Assembly: GCA_030626645.1 (NCBI GenBank)
Contig: DAOUTP010000026.1
Span: forward strand, 1 to 13,311
Reading direction: 5' to 3'
Source: Candidatus Cloacimonadota bacterium
Lineage (GTDB): Bacteria > Cloacimonadota > Cloacimonadia > Cloacimonadales > TCS61
Length of the DNA: 13,311 bases
Under the pieces are notes generated by a model. It had not been told where the DNA came from, did no database searches, and saw only the letters and a program-made list of their open reading frames with translations. This document shows, piece by piece, positions 5,796 through 11,396 of this stretch (positions within the stretch are counted from its first letter, which is position 1; each line of letters starts with the position of its first letter). A program made the translations under genes and the position numbers.

Positions 5796-7703
5796 TTAGA
5801 ATATTTTTTCTAATGTTATCAGTTTATCTTTTAGCATCATAGCTTTATCAAATGTTTCCAATGACATTTTGACATCATCGTTATCATCATGAGGTGTATA
5901 AGCTTTCACATGATCAGAACGAAGTCCACCCAGATACCAGCGTGAATCTTCCATATAGATAAGATCATCCTCATTTGCTTTCATCCGTGCCATTATTGCA
6001 TTGGAAAGCGATATTTTTCCTGTAGGTATAGTCTCATCAATAAGTACAGGAAGTCTTCTAATTTTTTCACCTTTCACATGATTCGGTATTCCACCTTTAT
6101 ACTGTTCCATTGCATAATCAAGTGTATCAATGGTAAGTCCATTTATCTTCTCAGCATGACCTGGAGCCTCTTTTGTCATAAGTGTTATTGCTACTCCCAC
6201 TATTGCTGTAAGCAACATTCCAAAAAGTGCTCTAGTATAAATAAAAATTCCATTTTGCGGAGCGGAAACGAATGCAGCAAGAGGAGTGATCATATCAGGA
6301 ACGAACACTGTGAGAATTGTAAATCCGGATCCCACGAGCATAGAAATATTCGCAGCTTTAGCTGTAAATCTTCTCCAGAATGCACCAAGGAAAATTGTAG
6401 TAACAATAGATGGAATAATTATCATAATTCCTTTATAATGAATTGACATCAAGCTGCCCTTCATATGTGAGAACATATAAACAAGTAATAAACCAAGTAG
6501 TGCTGTTCCACCGGAAACCCAGCGAGCTGCTCTCAGATAATGTTTATCATCTGCTTCGGGTTTGAACAAAGGCTTATAAATATCATAAATACCAATTGCA
6601 GAGCAGGCATTTATCAATGTATCAACGGTAGACATCAGAGCGGCTGTAAGAGCAGCGATCACAAAACCAAAGACGATCGTATTATGTCGCAAAGTTTCCC
6701 ACGCAACAACAATAAATGTATGGAAATGGTTTGTAATATGTATTGGATCAAGACCTTCTAAAGCACCACCCATGGCAGTTTGCTTTTCAATTAAAGATTT
6801 CGCGATCCAACCAACAGCACCAACAATTATAGCAGAGAACGGCAGTGTGAAAAGCACATTAAAAATTGCTGCCTTTCTACCGTCATTCACACTCTTTAAT
6901 GCCAAATATCTCATTATGAAACCTTGATTCATAAATGTGAAGGCGATACTTCCAGCCAGAGCTTCTCCCCAGAAGAGACCGGCAGTATTAAATTTCGGAT
7001 CGTTCAAAAGATCCACAAATGGAAGTCTGTGAGTTACCGGCAGCCAAGACCAGAATTCACCAAAACCTCCCAAGGCAATTATACCTGCAACAATTGCAAT
7101 TCCACCTGCGATATATAGCATGATACCCTGAAAAAGATCTGTGAAAATAACAGCCGTCTGCCCTCCAAAAGTAACATAACCACCCAGTAGCACCGTTGCA
7201 ATCGGTACGGTAATTATCAATGGAACACCAAGAAGTCCTTCCATGGCAATACCAATTGTAAACAGATTATATCCGATATAGAATAACATATACGCCATAA
7301 TTATTACAAGCGAGATATATCGCGATGTTCTATTGAACCTGCGTTCGAAATATTCGGGAATAGATTTGATCCTTGAAAAATAGATGATCGGCAGCCACCC
7401 GAACATAAAGAACGGTATAATAAACCAGTCATTTGTATAGGTCATCGAGCTGCTCATACCGGTTTCAAAACCTTGTTGAGAATATTTGAGATAACTGTAG
7501 GAACCAATTCCCGTAGCTATCATACTTGCAGCACCCAGCCACCAGGCAAATCTCTGACCACTATAAAAATAATCATTTATATTCTTACTGAATCTTGAGA
7601 AATATCCACCGAAACCAGCAATCAGCAAGGAATATAAAATTACAACAGTTCCAATTGTCCAATATGCACTTGGATCTAAATTAAGTTGACTTAGATGTTC
7701 CAT
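5796..7703 (-). CDS. Sodium:solute symporter (SSS family) with long cytoplasmic C-terminal tail
   Basis: Inner-membrane secondary transporter of 635 residues that should use the sodium gradient to import a solute. Hydrophobic helices run from about residue 17 to 508. The family features are the early GIGSYSYLKYSQQGFETG region (65-82), IPEYFERRF (115-123), the helix with GGYVTFGGQTAVIFTDLFQG (174-193) and AALMSTVDTLINA (354-366), whose Ser358-Thr359 correspond to the sodium-site hydroxyls of this fold. Residues 515-635 form a hydrophilic, charged tail that I do not recognise. The substrate is unknown. Its ATG directly follows the TAA of the 108-residue membrane protein, and its GGAGG site lies within the last codons of that gene (complement of 7711-7715), so the two are translated together. 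A terminator-like hairpin follows. Confidence 0.9.
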   Translation of the reverse strand: MEHLSQLNLDPSAYWTIGTVVILYSLLIAGFGGYFSRFSKNINDYFYSGQRFAWWLGAASMIATGIGSYSYLKYSQQGFETGMSSSMTYTNDWFIIPFFMFGWLPIIYFSRIKSIPEYFERRFNRTSRYISLVIIMAYMLFYIGYNLFTIGIAMEGLLGVPLIITVPIATVLLGGYVTFGGQTAVIFTDLFQGIMLYIAGGIAIVAGIIALGGFGEFWSWLPVTHRLPFVDLLNDPKFNTAGLFWGEALAGSIAFTFMNQGFIMRYLALKSVNDGRKAAIFNVLFTLPFSAIIVGAVGWIAKSLIEKQTAMGGALEGLDPIHITNHFHTFIVVAWETLRHNTIVFGFVIAALTAALMSTVDTLINACSAIGIYDIYKPLFKPEADDKHYLRAARWVSGGTALLGLLLVYMFSHMKGSLMSIHYKGIMIIIPSIVTTIFLGAFWRRFTAKAANISMLVGSGFTILTVFVPDMITPLAAFVSAPQNGIFIYTRALFGMLLTAIVGVAITLMTKEAPGHAEKINGLTIDTLDYAMEQYKGGIPNHVKGEKIRRLPVLIDETIPTGKISLSNAIMARMKANEDDLIYMEDSRWYLGGLRSDHVKAYTPHDDNDDVKMSLETFDKAMMLKDKLITLEKIF

Positions 7704-8030
7704 TTACACTCCTCCCTTCACAGGCATATACAATGCTAATAATATCCAGACCGCATGAGTTATAGCAAAGAGGAAGAAACCGACAATTATCCATTTGAAC
7801 CAGAAAGTATCGTTCCCGCGACCAAGTTTGCAGGAGCCTGTTTTTAATATCAGGAAGATACCGATGCCAAATGTGATTGCACCAAATCCATACTGATAAA
7901 GATAAGACGTCCAGGGATCACTAGGTCCTAAAATGGAAATAAGGATCCTTGGGAAAATGTAAATAAACGCAAGAACAGCAATAATAAATAATATCATCGG
8001 AAGGCTGCTCTTCTTTTCGGCAGTGTTCAT
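7704..8030 (-). CDS. Small three-helix membrane protein, probable symporter partner
   Basis: Protein of 108 residues with three predicted membrane helices (about 10-34, 43-63 and 78-102), a short polar N-terminus and a short C-terminus. I do not recognise a named family. Its place immediately before a sodium symporter, with TAA-ATG adjacency, recalls other SSS systems in which a small membrane protein is encoded next to the transporter, such as YhdT with PanF. This analogy rests on context, not on visible sequence similarity. The start is well supported by AAGGAGAG (complement of 8035-8042) 4 nt before the ATG. The terminal VKGGV residues are partly dictated by the ribosome site of the next gene. 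It could equally be an independent protein that merely shares the transcript. Confidence 0.75.
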   Translation of the reverse strand: MNTAEKKSSLPMILFIIAVLAFIYIFPRILISILGPSDPWTSYLYQYGFGAITFGIGIFLILKTGSCKLGRGNDTFWFKWIIVGFFLFAITHAVWILLALYMPVKGGV

Positions 8031-8046
8031 ATTTCTCTCCTTCTAG

Positions 8047-8096
8047 TGAGATGTGATCTATCAGAAAATTACTAAATCCTAAAAATCACGATCTCA
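8047..8096. promoter_or_regulatory. Inverted repeat in the leader of the symporter operon
   Basis: TGAGATGTGAT (8047-8057) pairs with ATCAC-ATCTCA (8085-8089 and 8091-8096), giving 11 bp with a single bulged G8090 and a 27-nt AT-rich loop. It occupies the 82-nt gap between the YjjG gene and the 108-residue membrane gene and ends 5 nt upstream of the latter's ribosome site. It could be an operator, an mRNA leader fold or a processing site. The loop is long and no T-tract follows on the minus strand, so a terminator is less likely. Confidence 0.35.
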
Positions 8097-8112
8097 TTTC
8101 TTTTTTTAATAA

Positions 8113-8793
8113 CTATAATAAAATTGATCTTAATTCTCTAAGATCATTAATTTCAAAGTTGGGAACTATCCCACTTTCATTGATACGTTTATTTTGATTG
8201 AACCAACATGTGTCAATTCCAAAATCATTTCCACCCTTAATATCTGAAGTTAAATTATCACCAATGATTATCGAAAACTCCTTGTGAGGAAGCTTCGCAA
8301 AGATATGTTGGAAAAATTCAGCATCAGGTTTTGGATGTCCGATCTCTTCAGAAATAAATATATGCTGGAAATATTTTGCTAGAGATGAACCTGCAAAACG
8401 GGGATTTTGTACATCGGCAAGTCCATTTGTAGCAAGAGCAAGTTCACACTTTCCAAATAAGAAACTGACAATTTCTTTTGCCCCTGGTAAAAGATGAGTT
8501 CCTTCGGAAAGATATTTAAGATAGATCGGACTGATCACTTGAGGATCAAGCTGCAAATCCTCTTTCGTAAAAAATCTTTGAAATCGTTCTATTCTTAATT
8601 TTTCGGAAGTTATTTTCTTCTGCTCGAAATCCCGCCAGATAGCCATGTTGATGATTTCGTATTCTTTGTGTAATTGCTTTAAGTTTTCATTTATCCCAAA
8701 TTGTTTAAATGTCTTCTCAAATGCGTGCCTTCCGGCAGTATCAAAATCAAAGAGTGTACCATCTGCATCGAATAATACTAATTTATATTTCAT
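8113..8793 (-). CDS. yjjG: YjjG/YfnB-type HAD phosphatase (nucleotidase family)
   Basis: Cytoplasmic HAD hydrolase of 226 residues. Motif I is FDADGTLFDFD (nucleophile Asp9, acid/base Asp11), motif II ATNG (121-124), motif III Lys155 in HPKPD, and motif IV GDNLTSDIKGG (178-188). The cap string AIWRDFEQKKITSEKLRIERF (near 51-71) and the ending GIDTCWFN (192-199) closely follow E. coli YjjG, a pyrimidine nucleotidase that removes phosphate from dUMP and non-canonical nucleotides. The activity here is inferred from that family. The ATG at 8793 has only a weak AAGGG site. The gene opens the leftward block, diverges from the rightward secreted-protein gene across a 202-nt gap, and is followed after 82 nt by the membrane protein and symporter genes. 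Confidence 0.88.
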   Translation of the reverse strand: MKYKLVLFDADGTLFDFDTAGRHAFEKTFKQFGINENLKQLHKEYEIINMAIWRDFEQKKITSEKLRIERFQRFFTKEDLQLDPQVISPIYLKYLSEGTHLLPGAKEIVSFLFGKCELALATNGLADVQNPRFAGSSLAKYFQHIFISEEIGHPKPDAEFFQHIFAKLPHKEFSIIIGDNLTSDIKGGNDFGIDTCWFNQNKRINESGIVPNFEINDLRELRSILL

Positions 8794-8854
8794 ATTTTCC
8801 CTTGTTGTTTCATTATTTTATTTACCTCTTTTTAACACAAATAATTTTAATTGT

Positions 8855-8883
8855 TGATAATAGAATTAGAGAATTGAAGTCAA
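8855..8883 (-). promoter_or_regulatory. Possible promoter for the leftward operon
   Basis: On the minus strand TTGACT (8883-8878) resembles a -35 box. A -10 candidate is TTATCA after 17 nt (8860-8855) or TATTAT after 15 nt (8862-8857). It lies about 60 nt before the YjjG start in the divergent intergenic region. Promoter consensus in this lineage is not known to me and AT-rich DNA gives chance matches, so this is tentative. Confidence 0.3.
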
Positions 8884-8919
8884 ACTTTTTTCAATAAGAT
8901 GCAAAGATTTATTTAATAA

Positions 8920-8947
8920 TTGACGATTTCATGATAAATCTTATATG
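8920..8947 (+). promoter_or_regulatory. Possible promoter for the rightward outer-membrane protein gene
   Basis: TTGACG (8920-8925) and TATATG (8942-8947) are separated by 16 nt and end about 50 nt before the ATG. They fit a general sigma-70-like arrangement. It is the best candidate in the 202-nt divergent gap, which otherwise shows only AT-rich sequence and no strong hairpin. Confidence 0.35.
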
Positions 8948-8995
8948 AGTTTTACTGTTATTAAATATTAAATCATATAAAAACACGGAGGACAA

Positions 8996-9913
8996 ATGAA
9001 GAAAATTTTATTAGTCATTATTTTTGTTATTTTTACATTTAATTGTTTTTCTATTACGATCTATCTGAAAGACAACAATCAATTAACAGGTGAGATTAAA
9101 AAGATCGATAAACAAAAGATCTATATATCCCCTAGTAACTCAAAGAAATTGTTTATTGTGAATAAGCCTGATATTCAATCGATCATGGACGGTGAGATTG
9201 ACCTAACTGTAGAAATTCTCACGAGAAAACCTCATGGTAGAATTAATTATAATTCCTACACAGATGTTATTAATATTGAATTGGATGGGACTGAAAATAC
9301 TAATAATATTGATTACACTGCTAAAGAAATCAAAAATAATGAATCTACAGAGAATAATAAAAATTCAATTTTCGATGGTAGACGAGAAGGTTTCATTATA
9401 GGTTTTGGGATAGGTGGACATTCAACGAGTTTTGAACAGACATTGCACTTAGATGGAGATACATATAAAAGTAGTCCTGAAGTTCAAATGGGCATTGCTA
9501 CAAATTTTAAAATTGGGTTCTCACCAAAGAATAATCTCGAAATATATTATGTAAGCAAAGTATCTTGGTTTTCTATAAAAAATATATTTGAAGATTCTGT
9601 TATAATCAGTGATGGAGTTGGTGCTGCAGGTGTTTCATATTTTTTCTCAGAAAAGCTAAATTCAGAAGAATGGGTTCCCTCTCTTTATGTAAGTGTGGGA
9701 GCTGGTTATTCAGGATGGAGTACACCATTTGAAGAGGGATCATCCAGCTCAATTGGTGCAGGATTATTTGCAGCAATTGGATATGAAATTAGTAAACACC
9801 GCAGATTGGAATTTAGTTTTTTTATTAACAACCCATCTGATAAAGAAGGTAATGATGAACTAATAACAAATTCAACAGCCTTCATGTTAACATATAATTA
9901 TTTGCGCTTTTAA
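8996..9913 (+). CDS. Secreted, probably outer-membrane beta-barrel protein with N-terminal small domain
   Basis: Protein of 305 residues with a clear signal peptide (lysines 2-3, hydrophobic 4-15, cleavage probably after Ser19). Residues about 20-75 form a compact all-beta segment, beginning with IYLKDNNQLTGEI, that resembles the small SH3/Sm-like modules found at the start of some FCB-group envelope proteins. A polar asparagine-rich linker (97-125) follows. From about 131 the sequence alternates glycine-rich and aromatic strands (GFIIGFGIGGHS, GVGAAGVSYFF, YVSVGAGYSGW, GAGLFAAIGYEI) and ends in MLTYNYLRF with a terminal phenylalanine, the usual mark of an outer-membrane beta-barrel. An excellent GGAGG site (8987-8991) precedes the ATG. 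The function is unknown. The gene is monocistronic and converges on the next gene with only 7 nt between stop codons. Confidence 0.8.
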   Translation: MKKILLVIIFVIFTFNCFSITIYLKDNNQLTGEIKKIDKQKIYISPSNSKKLFIVNKPDIQSIMDGEIDLTVEILTRKPHGRINYNSYTDVINIELDGTENTNNIDYTAKEIKNNESTENNKNSIFDGRREGFIIGFGIGGHSTSFEQTLHLDGDTYKSSPEVQMGIATNFKIGFSPKNNLEIYYVSKVSWFSIKNIFEDSVIISDGVGAAGVSYFFSEKLNSEEWVPSLYVSVGAGYSGWSTPFEEGSSSSIGAGLFAAIGYEISKHRRLEFSFFINNPSDKEGNDELITNSTAFMLTYNYLRF

Positions 9914-9933
9914 AAATAATTTATTTTAAAAGC
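9906..9933. terminator. Shared hairpin at converging gene ends
   Basis: GCTTTTAAAAATA (9906-9918) pairs with TATTTTAAAAGC (9922-9933), giving a 12-bp stem with one bulged A. It overlaps the stop codons of both converging genes (9911-9913 and 9921-9923) and could end transcription in both directions. The stem is AT-rich and the T-tracts are poor, so the terminator role is tentative. Confidence 0.4.
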
Positions 9934-11384
9934 ATCATTTTGTTTTTAGCTGCTACTTTTCCGTCAATTACTAATTGATAGAAATAGATACCGCTGGAAA
10001 CAGGTTTATTTGTTTGATCTGTACCGTCCCAAACAGTACTGAATTGTCCTCTCCCTCGTCCTTCGATAAACTCAGGATGACTCAAGCTCGGGGAAAGTGC
10101 TCTCAATTTCTGACCTTTGATATTATATATTTCAATTTGTGCAAATTTGTGTAAATTCGCCTGCCCGGCGTAACCTTGGTGAAGACTGGTGGTTTCAAAA
10201 TTAATAGTCGTTTCAGGATTGAATGGATTGGGGTAATTTGAAAGGCTATACTCATTAAGCGGAATTACGTCATTTTCTAATCCGGTAACGTTGATCTGAA
10301 CGTTAACTGTATCTGTAGGTAGTGATTCTCCCGAGTCGTAAACTGCGGAAATATAATAACTGTAAAATCCATTGATCATATCTAGATCAAAAAATTCTTC
10401 AGCTATAATGCTCTGTACAATAATTCCATTCCGATAGACATTATAAGCCAGCAGTTCTTCGTCTGGAAGCTCAGGTTCTTCCCAGGTAAGATGAACATTA
10501 TTTTCATCATATACAGTAGCTTGAGGATTTTGTGGTGGTGGTGGAGTATTTGGATCTAGTTCAAGCTCACATAATACATATATTGTGTCATCTTCTGCAA
10601 CAGCGATATTGCTTTGCGTAAATGGAAGATACCCGAGTGCATTTATCGCGATATCTCTAATACCTGCCGGAATATTATTTAATATAAAATAGCCTTCATC
10701 ATCGGACATCGTGTTTCCATATTGAGACATAACCGGAGCAAAAGCAATTGGTTCAGTAGTATTCTCATTGATCACATTTCCTTCGATAGCACCATATACA
10801 ACCGAATTACCAGTAATTATAAGATTATCAATATTCCAACCGCTGTACTGCCAGGAACCGTCTGTAGTTCCAATTGAAAACCTGATGCGGACTTCACTAT
10901 TAAGATCAGCTATTCCTGAGATATCAAAGTTGAGACTACTCCAAGCATTATCCGTAATAGCGCTGGAATTCGTCCAGATCTCGATCCATGTTGTTCCATC
11001 ATCATTACTCACACAGATGTAAGCATGATCGTAAGCCGGTTGCTCCACATTCAACCATTTCATAAAACTAAGTTCAACTCCTACGAACTCGCTGCAATCA
11101 ATGGCAGGTGATATGGCAAAATATTCATGAGCACCAAGGTCACTTTCATAATCACCCATAGTTACTCCAAGCCCTGTAAGATCCACACCGAGAACATTAT
11201 TCCCGGCATAAGCCGAAACAGGATCAGGATTTCCATACTCTCCACCTAAACCCTGCGGAGAATCTATTTCAAATTCACCATTCAATATCCAACCGGTTAG
11301 TTCTTCAAAACCATCTTCCCAGATATCTTCAGCAATAACAAATGTAACAGATAAGATGAATAAAATAGTTAACAATATTTTCAT
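9921..11384 (-). CDS. Secreted multidomain protein with C-terminal sorting domain
   Basis: Exported protein of 487 residues. A signal peptide (1-18, cleaved before Glu19) is followed by a MAM-like/choice-of-anchor-type beta domain (about 20-192, ending GWNIDNLIITG), a carboxypeptidase-regulatory-like domain (197-273, with SDDEGYFILNNIPAG), a fibronectin type III domain (about 283-365) and a sorting-type C-terminal domain (383-487) with NYPNPFNPET, IYNIKGQK, WDGTD and SGIYFYQL. Such domains direct proteins through type IX secretion or related systems to the cell surface; that route is inferred, as no secretion genes are in view. The sorting domain is 19 residues longer than that of its neighbour because of two unusual insertions (about 398-413 and 430-446). 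It starts 12 nt after the upstream gene, with GGGG near the start. It probably serves as adhesin or surface protein; no catalytic motif is visible. Confidence 0.88.
   Translation of the reverse strand: MKILLTILFILSVTFVIAEDIWEDGFEELTGWILNGEFEIDSPQGLGGEYGNPDPVSAYAGNNVLGVDLTGLGVTMGDYESDLGAHEYFAISPAIDCSEFVGVELSFMKWLNVEQPAYDHAYICVSNDDGTTWIEIWTNSSAITDNAWSSLNFDISGIADLNSEVRIRFSIGTTDGSWQYSGWNIDNLIITGNSVVYGAIEGNVINENTTEPIAFAPVMSQYGNTMSDDEGYFILNNIPAGIRDIAINALGYLPFTQSNIAVAEDDTIYVLCELELDPNTPPPPQNPQATVYDENNVHLTWEEPELPDEELLAYNVYRNGIIVQSIIAEEFFDLDMINGFYSYYISAVYDSGESLPTDTVNVQINVTGLENDVIPLNEYSLSNYPNPFNPETTINFETTSLHQGYAGQANLHKFAQIEIYNIKGQKLRALSPSLSHPEFIEGRGRGQFSTVWDGTDQTNKPVSSGIYFYQLVIDGKVAAKNKMMLLK
10049..10090. 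repeat. Palindrome-like insertion within coding sequence (second of two)
   Basis: This stretch encodes residues about 430-446 of the sorting-domain protein, including SLSHPEFIEGRG. It interrupts a loop that is shorter in the neighbouring paralogous domain. At DNA level TCGTCCT (10057-10063) faces AGGATGA (10074-10080) across a 10-nt centre, six of seven positions pairing. It looks like a short dispersed repeat element that happens to stay in frame. Exact borders are uncertain. Confidence 0.5.
10143..10192. repeat. GC-rich insertion within coding sequence (first of two)
   Basis: This stretch encodes residues about 398-413 (including HQGYAGQANLHKF), where the neighbour's sorting domain has only a short turn. 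It contains CGCC (10158-10161) facing GGCG (10167-10170) over TGCCC and is markedly more GC-rich than the flanks. Together with the second insertion it accounts for the 19 extra residues. The borders are approximate. Confidence 0.45.
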
Positions 11385-11396
11385 TATTTCCCCAAT

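Noticed and set aside
8198..8209. TTGAACCAACAT inside the YjjG gene, identical over 12 bases to part of the transposase-flanking repeats
   Set aside because: It encodes the family-conserved CWFNQ stretch, lacks a paired arm and the AGA loop, and is best explained by chance.
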